A program made the translations under genes and the position numbers. From an uncultured Cocleimonas sp. (GTDB lineage: Bacteria > Pseudomonadota > Gammaproteobacteria > Thiotrichales > Thiotrichaceae), in NCBI RefSeq assembly GCF_947495625.1, contig NZ_CANLZW010000024.1:1-64000 (forward strand): a stretch of 64,000 nt of DNA. Reading direction: 5' to 3'. Below are positions 53,826-62,956 of this stretch, in pieces. Every line of letters starts with the position of its first letter. Within the stretch, counting starts at the first letter, position 1. Below the pieces are notes generated by a model. The model had not been told where the DNA came from, made no database searches, and was given only the letters and a program-made list of their open reading frames with translations.

Positions 53826-54347
53826 GACCACTAAAGTATAACCCAGTTCCTGATACTGTCTGATTTGCGTTGGACCTTGTGGGGTAGTGGTAATGTATTC
53901 AGGAAAATCTTCTGGGGTAACGCCACGCCAGTTAGCATGAGTTTCACAAATGTATACTGGCACGTCTGCCGCGACCAATCGTTGAACCAGTGTGTGTGAT
54001 TTCATCGATTTGCTGGCTTTGTTCTTGGTTAGTTTAAATTGTTCTGCACCATGTGATACAACAGCAATATCAAGTTCAGGAAATTTAGCTTGAAGTTGTT
54101 TTTTGTACGTTTCAATTTTTTCTAATGCATTCGGAAGATAGTCATTATTTTCACTTCCAATCAATTCAAAGACTATGCCGTCTGGTGATTTTGTATGGCT
54201 GAGTATTTCAGCAATTTGCAAGCTATCCTGAGTAACACTCGTTGTCTTATCATTGTTAGCAAAAACATTCGTAGATGCGATAAAAAGTGCGCTTAACAAT
54301 GAGAACGTAAATAAGAAAATAACTTTAAGTTTATGAGTTTTTAGCAT
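53817..54347 (-). CDS. Secreted DsrE/DsrF-like protein
   Basis: A 176-residue protein with a signal peptide (MLKTHKLKVIFLFTFSLLSA, ending near NVFA). The mature domain has DsrE-like features: KSPDGIVFELIGSENN, LDIAVVSHGAEQFKL, and PVYICETHANWRGV with a Cys. Cytoplasmic DsrE proteins relay sulfur; exported forms like this are common but not characterised. The ATG at 54347 has AGGAAG six bases upstream. A longer upstream in-frame reading lacks one and would bury the signal peptide. Confidence 0.8.
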   Translation of the reverse strand: MLKTHKLKVIFLFTFSLLSALFIASTNVFANNDKTTSVTQDSLQIAEILSHTKSPDGIVFELIGSENNDYLPNALEKIETYKKQLQAKFPELDIAVVSHGAEQFKLTKNKASKSMKSHTLVQRLVAADVPVYICETHANWRGVTPEDFPEYITTTPQGPTQIRQYQELGYTLVVVE

Positions 54348-54520
54348 TATATCTTCCTGAGTTATCCTGAAATTTATCAAAATATACTTGAATAAAGAAG
54401 CCGTTGAGATTAATAGTTTTTGAGTACTCAGCAACAGCTTCGAACTTTGTACGTATGAATTAGTATTTTAGATGTATTTTGTTTAAGTAACTTTGATTTT
54501 GTTGCATTCAGTTAAATAAA

Positions 54521-54548
54521 TACACCCCCCCACTTATAAGCCGTTTTT
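54521..54548 (+). repeat. Dispersed intergenic motif, copy 11
   Basis: The C-rich strand is on plus: CAC, C7 run, ACTTATAAGCC, T5 run. The T of CCTACTT is replaced. It lies in the divergent region between the DsrE-like gene and the 1110-residue gene, about 130 bases before the latter, so no gene ends here. Confidence 0.7.
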
Positions 54549-54679
54549 AAAAATTGATAGTTAATTAAGGTATTTCAATAGGTTAACTAAATGAAAAGTT
54601 ACTTTATATTTAGTTAAGAGATAGAGTAAGGCACAAATGTAATCTATCAAATTTTATAAGCTGACTGTAAAGGTACTAA

Positions 54680-57600
54680 ATGACCAACGAAGAAAAAAAA
54701 TTAGATTTTATAGAAAGTATTTCAACAAATACAAAATACTTTTTCACTAATAAAAAAGAGCGTTTATACAAAGTTCTTGTTGTCACAAGGTCACAGAAAC
54801 AAAAGAAAGAAAGCTATATAGTAACGTTGATACCCAATGTGCCTTTTCAGATTTCTCCTCTGGATTTTGAAAAAATTAATCCCATTACTTTAATAAAGTC
54901 AGCTTCTAAAGAACAGCTATATGATGAACTTGACAAGTTCTTTGAAATATCATTTTCGACTGGATATTCGGAGATATTTTTAGGCACAGATGAGTATTAT
55001 TATGAGGAAGATGAATATATATCAGAGATAACAGCAGGTGTCCTTTATGTGGATTATGATCCTGAAAGTGCGACAGCTATTTATACTATTGAAACAGCAA
55101 AAAATCATTCGATCCGTTATGAAGTTTATGAAACAGCGATTAAGGCCAGTAAAGATAAGATAAAAAATAATACATTTATCTATGAAGACTTTTATACCTT
55201 GTGGTATCCCAATCTTGAAGCATCAGAACAGGCTATGAGTTCTGTATTAGCGGTTAAAGAAACGAAATCATATACTTTTGAATCTTTTGCCAGCGAAGTT
55301 AGAAAGATTGATGAACATGAGCAGATCAGGTTCGAGCCAGAAGGCATTATTTTTGAGCATTTAGTCAAAACAGAATCATACCTCTCTGAAGACATTTCAG
55401 AGCTTAAGCTTCCGATACCTCAAAGTGAATTTAAACCGTTTGATGAAACGGATATTGAAGAAGGGCGGCTATATTTCTGGATTAAAAAGAGCGCGGAATC
55501 AATTTCAAAATCAAAAATTAATTACTTCGTATTACAGAATCGTAAAATAAACGGTTACGTCGTTGGGTCTTGCAAACTTGGCGGGTTTAGAAGTCATTAT
55601 CGGGACAACAGTCTGATGACATATTCTATGTCTGATGAAATTCAACATTTAAGAAATAGAGTGAGTAAAGGCTTTGTAGAAATATCTCAAGAAGAAATCA
55701 TTGAAATTTTGACAGCAAAAAAAACAAACGAAATTTATGCTCAAACTATCGATAATTCGGTTTATATGGATCAGCATGTTTATGATTTATATGAAAATAT
55801 GGTGCAGCATTGGGCAGAAGGTCCAGATAAAGAAGATTTCACTTATCACACTCTTTTCTTTGACTCGAAAGAAAAACGAGACAGCTGGTTTAAGGAAGAA
55901 CTAGCAAAGCAGAAAAGCTATGATCTTGACGTTAGCAGTAAAAAAGAGCGTTCTGCGCTTTTACAGCATTATAAATCTGTAGATGCATTAAATAAAAAAT
56001 ATAAAGAGCAGAAATTTGAAAAGGAAGCGCTGTTAAAACAGCACCCAGGATTGAAAGAAAAATTCAGCGATAAGAACTACAAATCCTTTATGAAGTATTC
56101 ACCCTTAAAAGTGATAGAGGGGAATTTAGTTGTTGATGAATCTTTGCGCTTAAACGCCGATGAAACCTCGCTATTTATTACGGGTGATTTAATCGTCAAT
56201 GGAACTTTGATGGCAGAAACTGAAACGTTTTTTCAAAGCAATACTTTTCTAATTGTTGCTGGAAATGTACGTGTAGATAATTATGTTCAAAATAAAGGTT
56301 TTGCACTCATACTGTTCGCACAGGATTTTCTGGTTAATAATTTTACCTATTTACCGGCTGCTTCGAGATCATGGTTTATAGAGGTAGCAGGTAATCTGCA
56401 GACTGATGTACTGATTCATGCAAAAGATCATAGTGTTAAGGGCCTGGATGAAAAAATGATATTTAATTATGAATACAGTACAACGAATAAAAATGTATTC
56501 GTTGATGGTGTTTTAAATGAAAAAAATAGGGTTGATGAAGATTCACTTTTTAATCTATTGAAGCAGGACAAAAGTCTTCTAAAAGATAACCTCAATCAAG
56601 ATCAGATTGATGATGACTTACTCTTAACTGCCTTTAAAGGGTATTTACGAAACTGGCATTCACTTTACTATAACTTCGCTGGTTTTGAATTACAGGAACT
56701 TGAATTCGGAGAACACTTTGGTCATTACATTGAGAGTGATCAGATAGTTGAAGACAAACGTCATGGCACTGGGATGTATCTTATGAGCCATGATGACTAT
56801 TCATTGGAGTTAGTAAAAGCAGATAAACCAATAATTGGAGATCATGTAGCTTCAAATGACCTAGCCTATCGTTTCTTCTGGATAATGTGGACTTTTTCAA
56901 ACTGGAAGCACAGAAGTGATGGTCCCATGGATTATTGGAAAAACGTTGAAGCCATTGATACCCGCTATAACAATGGTAAACCGTATTTCAAAGGCGATCC
57001 GCATTTAGCCTTGTATTGGATAATGCATTTTGGGTTGCTCGAAGATGCGCGGTTTGAAGAGATACAATCATTGATGAAGGATAGTGATCACCCCTTAATC
57101 AAGGGTGCGCTGCTATTCTTTGCTGAACTCCAAAAAACAAAATCCTATCCAATTAAAATTGATAATAAAAACAACACGACACTGTTTAATCAAAGAATAA
57201 TCCATCATAAAGTACAGATAAAAAAAGCGATGTTGCCAGAAGATGATCACGTCGAATATACGATGTCACAATTTGAAAAGCAGCCGGATAGAGTGCTTGA
57301 GCTCATCAATGATCTTCACAAAAACAAGGAATGGGATAAGGTAAATGACTATCTAAATAATCACCCTTATCAGCCTGGATTCTCATTTCTTCGTATATTA
57401 ACGACAAAAGAAAACGATAAAAGTAAGTGGCAGTCACTTTTTGTGAAAGAAGCTGAAATGAATAAAAATACTTGGAAGAAGAGTTATTTACTGGTGCCCA
57501 TGTTCGATATGTTTTACGAAGATTTAGGGTATGAAGACACAAATACAGCAATTTCAATTGTATTAGAAAGAGCGTCAAATATTAGTAATGAAAAAATATA

Positions 57601-58012
57601 CGTAAAAATGGCACAACGTTTACAACAGATGCCGAAGCCTGAGAATTCTGAAACAACTTTCGAAGATCGTCTTGAAGGTTGTACAAAGGATAATTTTGAT
57701 TTTCAGACATTTATAAATAAAAGCAGTGATATTGAAGCAGTCGATAAAATACTGTTTATACGAGCGTGTATTGCAAAAGACTTATTTAGCGAAGAATTTA
57801 AACAAACTACCGTGACACCATATTTATTAGTTTGGTATATGGCGGATAAAGATTTTTACGACATTGATCAAGGGCAAAAACAGATACAGATTGAAGAGGT
57901 TATTGCGCATTACAATCTGAGTGAAGCTGACTTTCATGAAAAATATAAAACGTTAGCAGAGAATGAAAGACTTTCATTCTTTTTAGCGATTAAACAATAT
58001 TTTAAAGCATAG
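54680..58012 (+). CDS. Large protein of unknown function, 1110 residues
   Basis: A 1110-residue protein, rich in Lys, Glu, Asp and aromatic residues, with no signal peptide or membrane helix, so probably cytoplasmic. Three parts are visible. Residues 1 to about 400 have mixed folds with no family I recognise. About 400-465 is a charged helical, possibly coiled-coil stretch. About 470-610 is a beta-rich run of short hydrophobic strands (KVIEGNLVVDESLRL, SLFITGDLIVNGTL, FLIVAGNVRVDNYV) reminiscent of a bactofilin-like parallel beta-helix. The C-terminal 500 residues are mostly helical. It stands alone between motif copies 11 and 12. Confidence 0.75.
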   Translation: MTNEEKKLDFIESISTNTKYFFTNKKERLYKVLVVTRSQKQKKESYIVTLIPNVPFQISPLDFEKINPITLIKSASKEQLYDELDKFFEISFSTGYSEIFLGTDEYYYEEDEYISEITAGVLYVDYDPESATAIYTIETAKNHSIRYEVYETAIKASKDKIKNNTFIYEDFYTLWYPNLEASEQAMSSVLAVKETKSYTFESFASEVRKIDEHEQIRFEPEGIIFEHLVKTESYLSEDISELKLPIPQSEFKPFDETDIEEGRLYFWIKKSAESISKSKINYFVLQNRKINGYVVGSCKLGGFRSHYRDNSLMTYSMSDEIQHLRNRVSKGFVEISQEEIIEILTAKKTNEIYAQTIDNSVYMDQHVYDLYENMVQHWAEGPDKEDFTYHTLFFDSKEKRDSWFKEELAKQKSYDLDVSSKKERSALLQHYKSVDALNKKYKEQKFEKEALLKQHPGLKEKFSDKNYKSFMKYSPLKVIEGNLVVDESLRLNADETSLFITGDLIVNGTLMAETETFFQSNTFLIVAGNVRVDNYVQNKGFALILFAQDFLVNNFTYLPAASRSWFIEVAGNLQTDVLIHAKDHSVKGLDEKMIFNYEYSTTNKNVFVDGVLNEKNRVDEDSLFNLLKQDKSLLKDNLNQDQIDDDLLLTAFKGYLRNWHSLYYNFAGFELQELEFGEHFGHYIESDQIVEDKRHGTGMYLMSHDDYSLELVKADKPIIGDHVASNDLAYRFFWIMWTFSNWKHRSDGPMDYWKNVEAIDTRYNNGKPYFKGDPHLALYWIMHFGLLEDARFEEIQSLMKDSDHPLIKGALLFFAELQKTKSYPIKIDNKNNTTLFNQRIIHHKVQIKKAMLPEDDHVEYTMSQFEKQPDRVLELINDLHKNKEWDKVNDYLNNHPYQPGFSFLRILTTKENDKSKWQSLFVKEAEMNKNTWKKSYLLVPMFDMFYEDLGYEDTNTAISIVLERASNISNEKIYVKMAQRLQQMPKPENSETTFEDRLEGCTKDNFDFQTFINKSSDIEAVDKILFIRACIAKDLFSEEFKQTTVTPYLLVWYMADKDFYDIDQGQKQIQIEEVIAHYNLSEADFHEKYKTLAENERLSFFLAIKQYFKA

Positions 58013-58102
58013 TTATATTATAAAATTGAAGCCGTTTTATGTGTAACGAGTTAGAAAGAAACGCTAAGAAAAACAAAATCACAATGCATGTTAGTTAGAA
58101 AA

Positions 58103-58132
58103 TGACACCCCCCTACTTACAGGCCGTTTTTT
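58103..58132 (+). repeat. Dispersed intergenic motif, copy 12
   Basis: GACACCCCCCTACTTACAGG followed by CCG and a T6 run, C-rich on plus. It overlaps the 3' end of ung: the TAA stop of ung (58117-58119, minus strand) and its last Gly-Leu codons lie within it. For the plus-strand 1110-residue gene it is in terminator position. Confidence 0.8.
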
Positions 58133-58812
58133 GGTAATTGCCAATCAATTGGTGTTTCACCAAACTCTTCTAAATATGCATTGGTTCTAGAAAAAGGCTT
58201 GCTCTCAAAAAAGCCACGATACGCGGATAACGGAGAGGGGTGAGCTGATTTAATCACAAGGTGTTTTGAGGTGTCGATAAACACGCCTTTTTTCTGTGCG
58301 TAAGCGCCCCAGAGTATAAAAACCACGTGTTCTTTTTCTTCATTGATGGTTTGTATGATGGCATCGGTAAACGTTTCCCAGCCTTTGCCTTGATGGGAGT
58401 TTGCGTTTCCTTCTTCAACAGTGAGTACGGCATTGAGTAATAACACGCCTTGTTCTGCCCAGCTTTGTAAATAACCGGTATGGCTATTATCTATACCAAG
58501 ATCACTTTGTAACTCTTTGTTTATATTCAATAAAGATTTGGGGAGTGGCTTAACCTCAGGTAAAACAGAAAAGCAAAGTCCATGAGCATGACCGGCTGTA
58601 GGATAGGGGTCTTGACCTAGAATCACCACTTTGAGTTTTTTAAATGGCATGCTATTTAATGCGTTAAACCACAAAGAAGCAGGTGGAAGAATGTTTTTAC
58701 CCTGAGCTTTCTCATTGTGAAGAAATTGCTTTAATTCCTGCATATAGGGCTTATCAAATTCTTCACCGATTTTGTCTAACCAGCTTTGTTCAAGTTTAAT
58801 ATTTGTATTCAT
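58117..58812 (-). CDS. ung: Uracil-DNA glycosylase, family 1
   Basis: A 231-residue family-1 UDG that removes uracil from DNA. The water-activating motif GQDPYP (Asp68) is at residues 66-71, and the leucine-loop motif HPSPLSA is near residue 190. Length and motifs match Ung. Its last codons lie in motif copy 12. It follows the alpha/beta hydrolase gene by 14 bases. Confidence 0.96.
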   Translation of the reverse strand: MNTNIKLEQSWLDKIGEEFDKPYMQELKQFLHNEKAQGKNILPPASLWFNALNSMPFKKLKVVILGQDPYPTAGHAHGLCFSVLPEVKPLPKSLLNINKELQSDLGIDNSHTGYLQSWAEQGVLLLNAVLTVEEGNANSHQGKGWETFTDAIIQTINEEKEHVVFILWGAYAQKKGVFIDTSKHLVIKSAHPSPLSAYRGFFESKPFSRTNAYLEEFGETPIDWQLPKNGL

Positions 58813-58826
58813 GATCAGGGGTTCAC

Positions 58827-59669
58827 TTATTGTTCAATTGATTTTTCATTCAAAATTTCTAAAGAACGTTTTATATATGGCCAGGATACAGTATCCGGCA
58901 TGACCATTTCAAAATGACCAATATCAGGAATGATCTGCAGGGTGTATGGATCTTGTTGCTGTTCTAATGACGTTTGTAAGTAATCAACAGGTACAATAGG
59001 GTCAAGTTCACCTACTAAATGAATCTGAGGGATGCCGCCTAATGAAATGTGATGCGGTGATCCTTGCTTGTATCGTTCGGGATAATCAGCAGCTAAACCG
59101 CCCATTAGTTCCTCGCATGCACCACGACAAATATTCTGCTCTACACCACGTTCTAAATCAGGTATTCCTGCTAATGATACAACAGCAGAGATGTTTAACG
59201 CATTTGGCGTATATAACTCGCTATCAATCGATAAATTTGATCTGGCGGCCAACCATAAAGCCAGATGCCCACCGGCAGAATGCCCCATGGTAATGATTTT
59301 AGTTAAGTCCAGAGTGTATTGTTCTGCAATGGTTTTCAGGAAATCGGTGCCTTTTGCAACGTCCGTAAAGGTCGTAGGCCAGCCACCGCCATTACCTAAA
59401 CGTCGGTATTCTAAATTCCATACTGTGTAACCTAAGTCAGTTAATGACTGACAAAGTTCTCCTAATTGCAACAGACTGTGTGCAGCGCGCCAGCAACCAC
59501 CGTGAAGCAATACAATCACCGGTGATGATTTATATCTTCCATCGGTATTTTCAGGAAGATATAAATCACCAAACTGTTCTGTATGATCACCATAGTGCAA
59601 GCGTACGTCTGATTTAACTGATTTTAGTTTGATGTAATCATCTACTGTTTTGAGTATAAGTCTTGTCAT
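58827..59669 (-). CDS. Alpha/beta hydrolase (kynurenine-formamidase-like)
   Basis: A 280-residue alpha/beta hydrolase. The oxyanion motif HGGCW (His56-Trp60) and nucleophile elbow GHSAGG (about residues 151-156) are typical of the HGGxW group that includes kynurenine formamidase and carboxylesterases. Asp (ELDPIVPV) and His (DIGHFEM) complete a plausible triad. There is no signal peptide. No other tryptophan-degradation gene is nearby, so the substrate is open. Confidence 0.82.
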   Translation of the reverse strand: MTRLILKTVDDYIKLKSVKSDVRLHYGDHTEQFGDLYLPENTDGRYKSSPVIVLLHGGCWRAAHSLLQLGELCQSLTDLGYTVWNLEYRRLGNGGGWPTTFTDVAKGTDFLKTIAEQYTLDLTKIITMGHSAGGHLALWLAARSNLSIDSELYTPNALNISAVVSLAGIPDLERGVEQNICRGACEELMGGLAADYPERYKQGSPHHISLGGIPQIHLVGELDPIVPVDYLQTSLEQQQDPYTLQIIPDIGHFEMVMPDTVSWPYIKRSLEILNEKSIEQ

Positions 59670-59744
59670 AATCTAGATAGACTCTGATTCAGTTTCAGAA
59701 ACTTCGACATAAAATCATGATATAACATATTAGGTGTTTAAAAT

Positions 59745-62609
59745 TTAAGCTTTGATTTTAGGTCGGTTTTTTTGAGAGCTAAAATTCCGTAAAATTAGTT
59801 TTTCTATTTCAACCATAATTAATACCGAAGAAGTAACCAGGATAATACTTAGCCATGTTGCTAAATCAATCGCAGTGGTGCCAAATAATGACTGCAAGGG
59901 TGGGAGGTAGGTAAATCCAAGCTGAAGCAAAATTAGCAGCCCAACTGCAATTAGTACATAACGGTTTCCAGTTAAGCCATGCCAATTTAAAATTGGTGCG
60001 GTGATGTATCGCACATTGAATAAATAGAATATTTCAAATAATACTAAGGTATTCACCGCAACGGTTCGAGCGTATTCGATATTCATGCCTTGATCCAGCT
60101 GCCAGAGGAACATACCGAAAGTACCCAGCATCAAAATTATCGATACAAATGCGATACGCCAAATTAAATACCGATTTAATAATGGTTGTTTTGGATCGCG
60201 AGGAGGTCGTTGCATAACACCTTTTTCAGAAGGCTCAAATGCAAGTGTTAATGCTAATGTGACCGCTGTGATCATATTCACCCAAAGTATCTGAACTGGA
60301 GTTAATGGCAACTCGTGGAAGCCAAAAATAATAGCTGCCAATATTACTAAAGCTTCACCACCATTGGTCGGTAGGATAAATAAAATGGCTTTTTTGAGGT
60401 TGTCGTAAATGGTTCGACCTTCTTCAACAGCATGAATTATGGAGGCGAAATTATCATCTACCAATACCATCTCTGAAGCTTCTTTTGCTGCTTCAGTACC
60501 ATTTTTACCCATTGCCGTTCCCACATCCGCGCGCTTAAGAGCTGGTGCATCGTTAACACCATCACCGGTCATGGCAACAATCAGGCCTTGTTCTTGTAAT
60601 AAGCGTACCAATTTCAATTTATGCTCTGGGTTAACCCGTGCAAAAACATCAATACTTAGCACTTTCTGGCGCAATTCATCTTCACTCATGAGTTCTAGTG
60701 CTTGACCTGTTAAAACCTCATCAGTATTTACAAGTTTTAATTGTCGAGCGATGGCTAAAGCAGTGGCACCATGATCTCCAGTGATCATTTTTACGCGAAT
60801 TCCTGCGTCAGAGCATGTTTTTACTGCTTCAATAGCCTCCATTCGCGGCGGATCAATCAAACCGAATAGGCCTAACATGGTTACACCGTTTTCAACATCG
60901 TTATAACTCAATGAATGGTGTTCAGTTGGGACTTTCTTTACCGCTATAGCAAGCACCCTTTGGCCTCGCGCTGCCATCGATTCAATTTTTGCCAGCCAGT
61001 ATTCCGTATCAATAGCGCTATCGCCATTGATTGTTCTCTGTTGATCGCACATTTCCAGAACCCTTTCTGGTGCGCCTTTTAGATAAATAAACGCTTTGTC
61101 GTTATGGCTATGATGCAGAGTAGCCATATAACGGTGTTCTGATTCAAATGGAATCAAATCAGTGCGTGGATTATTCTTAGACTCAACCGCGCTATCCAGA
61201 CCCGCTTTCATAGCAGCGACAATCAAGGCCCCTTCCATGGGATCTCCATGCACTACCCAGTCATTATTGACTTGCTCCAGTGAAGCATCGTTACATAACA
61301 TCGAGGCTCTCAAGCATTCTTTAAACAATGGATGATTATCTAACTCAATTGTCTTGTTATTGACGGTTATCTCTCCATGTGGATCATATCCTGAACCTTC
61401 AAAATCAAACAAACAAAGAGGTGTCGCGATGGAGCGCACCATCATTTCATTACGCGTCAAAGTCCCTGTTTTATCTGAGCAAATTACAGATACTGCACCT
61501 AATGTTTCTACTGCGGGAAGTTTACGAATTATTGCATTGCGTTTTGCCATTTTTTGTACACCGATAGCCAGTGTAATGGTCATAATGGCAGGTAAACCTT
61601 CTGGAATTACTGCTACTGCGAGACTCACAGAAGCAAGAAACATCTCTGACAATGCAAAATTACGCCAATAAATACCAATAAGGAAATTCAACGTAGCAAT
61701 CATCAAAATAGCCAATGTTAGCCAGCGTCCAAACTGCGCCATCTGCCTCAATAGTGGAGTGGTTATGGTTGTTACATCACTAACTAAAGTACTAATATTA
61801 CCCAATACGGTATTGGCGCCAGTTGCAACCACTATGCCGGAACCCTTTCCATGGGTGACAATTGTTCCGGAAAATGCCATATTGATGCGGTCACCAATGA
61901 CACTATTTTCTGAAACAGTCTGGGTCGATTTTTCTACGGCGACTGACTCGCCTGTTAATGCTGCTTCCTGTATTTGTAAGCCTTTGACACGAAATAGACG
62001 TAAGTCTGCCGGTACTTTATCCCCTGATTGCAATAAGACAATGTCACCTGGCACTAATGCATCCGTTTGAATTGTATTTTGTCGGCCATCACGCACAACC
62101 ATGGCTCTGGCGGATAGCATCTGGCGGATAGCGCGTAACGCGTCTTCCGCCTTGCCTTCCTGCACAAAGCCTATGGCAGCATTAATTATAACGACAGCGA
62201 AAATTACACTGGCATCGATCCAATGTCCTAAAATCGCCGTGACTAGGCCAGCACCCAATAGAACATAGATAAGAACGTTGTGAAACTGGTACATAAACCG
62301 GATAATTTGGCTATCCGTTTTTGGTTCAGGGAGCTTATTTTCACCGTATTGATCCAGCCTTAATTCAGCTTCATTTTTTAATAAACCTGTCGGTGTAGTA
62401 TCGAGATACTCAAGAACTGTTTCATACTTTTCACTATGCCAGTTCTTTGCTGGATGATCTAATCCAGAAGCATCATTACTTAGTTGAATTTTCGCTTGGA
62501 TTTTTCGCCAGACAAATACCACAAAGATGAGTAATACGACAATAAAGCCGATGACAAGAAACCATTCAAATGCGCTTAAATTGTAAGCTTGTGTAACCTG
62601 GTGAAACAT
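59745..62609 (-). CDS. P-type cation-transporting ATPase (type II)
   Basis: A 954-residue P-type ATPase. It has an extra N-terminal membrane helix (about residues 15-33) before the cation_ATPase_N domain. Motifs in order: EAALTGES, VAVIPEGLPA (the PEGLP ion-site helix of IIA-type pumps), DKTGTLT with the phosphorylated Asp, KGAPE, and MTGDGVNDAPALKRADVG. It resembles Ca2+- or Na+-type pumps rather than heavy-metal pumps; the ion cannot be decided. Two palindromes lie just upstream. Confidence 0.9.
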   Translation of the reverse strand: MFHQVTQAYNLSAFEWFLVIGFIVVLLIFVVFVWRKIQAKIQLSNDASGLDHPAKNWHSEKYETVLEYLDTTPTGLLKNEAELRLDQYGENKLPEPKTDSQIIRFMYQFHNVLIYVLLGAGLVTAILGHWIDASVIFAVVIINAAIGFVQEGKAEDALRAIRQMLSARAMVVRDGRQNTIQTDALVPGDIVLLQSGDKVPADLRLFRVKGLQIQEAALTGESVAVEKSTQTVSENSVIGDRINMAFSGTIVTHGKGSGIVVATGANTVLGNISTLVSDVTTITTPLLRQMAQFGRWLTLAILMIATLNFLIGIYWRNFALSEMFLASVSLAVAVIPEGLPAIMTITLAIGVQKMAKRNAIIRKLPAVETLGAVSVICSDKTGTLTRNEMMVRSIATPLCLFDFEGSGYDPHGEITVNNKTIELDNHPLFKECLRASMLCNDASLEQVNNDWVVHGDPMEGALIVAAMKAGLDSAVESKNNPRTDLIPFESEHRYMATLHHSHNDKAFIYLKGAPERVLEMCDQQRTINGDSAIDTEYWLAKIESMAARGQRVLAIAVKKVPTEHHSLSYNDVENGVTMLGLFGLIDPPRMEAIEAVKTCSDAGIRVKMITGDHGATALAIARQLKLVNTDEVLTGQALELMSEDELRQKVLSIDVFARVNPEHKLKLVRLLQEQGLIVAMTGDGVNDAPALKRADVGTAMGKNGTEAAKEASEMVLVDDNFASIIHAVEEGRTIYDNLKKAILFILPTNGGEALVILAAIIFGFHELPLTPVQILWVNMITAVTLALTLAFEPSEKGVMQRPPRDPKQPLLNRYLIWRIAFVSIILMLGTFGMFLWQLDQGMNIEYARTVAVNTLVLFEIFYLFNVRYITAPILNWHGLTGNRYVLIAVGLLILLQLGFTYLPPLQSLFGTTAIDLATWLSIILVTSSVLIMVEIEKLILRNFSSQKNRPKIKA

Positions 62610-62634
62610 TTTAATACCTTTTAGTACCTAATAA

Positions 62635-62646
62635 TTCGTATACGAA
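62635..62646. promoter_or_regulatory. Perfect 12-base palindrome before the P-type ATPase gene
   Basis: TTCGTATACGAA lies 26-37 bases upstream of the ATPase ATG. Its position makes it a possible operator for a dimeric regulator. Confidence 0.4.
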
Positions 62647-62689
62647 ATTTTTGGAGGCGGTGATTATATCGATCAGGAAAATTTAGCGT

Positions 62690-62711
62690 ATCCTTAATTA
62701 ATTTTAAGGAT
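62690..62711. promoter_or_regulatory. Inverted repeat before the P-type ATPase gene
   Basis: ATCCTTAA (62690-62697) and TTAAGGAT (62704-62711) are perfect eight-base arms with a six-base AT spacer, 81-102 bases upstream of the ATPase ATG. Confidence 0.4.
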
Positions 62712-62859
62712 GCACATAATTTTAATCGACCGATAATAACTGTTTATTCTTAATAATATTCTTAGAATGTATAAAGGCTAAAGAGGTTGATCAGTAGAGC
62801 TTGACGACTAAGGTCAGAAGTGTGTGGTTTTATTAAGGAGTTTCTAATTCAGTTAAATG

Positions 62860-62888
62860 AAAAACCACCTAAAAGGTAGGGGGTGTCA
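62860..62888 (-). repeat. Dispersed intergenic motif, copy 13 (variant)
   Basis: GAAAAACCACCTAAAAGGTAG followed by GGGG and TGTC. On the minus strand it lies about 70 bases past the CPA2 antiporter stop. An extra G after AAAAG makes ACCT-AAA-AGGT self-paired, and the G run is shorter than in the other copies. Confidence 0.65.
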
Positions 62889-62956
62889 TTCTGCTTGGTT
62901 TTTATATTAAAACTTTTCCCTAAATAGTACGATACTAAATAAAATATAATATCCAA

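Larger units (their letters stand above)
62610..62956. other. 347-base intergenic region
   Basis: Spacer between the antiporter gene and the P-type ATPase gene, both on the minus strand. It contains the 12-base palindrome, a longer inverted repeat and motif copy 13. No gene is visible. Confidence 0.6.

Noticed and set aside
3031-62888. The dispersed motif as a CRISPR array or integron attachment sites
   Set aside because: Copies are kilobases apart, in both orientations, with no regular spacers, no cas or integrase gene, and ordinary core genes between them.
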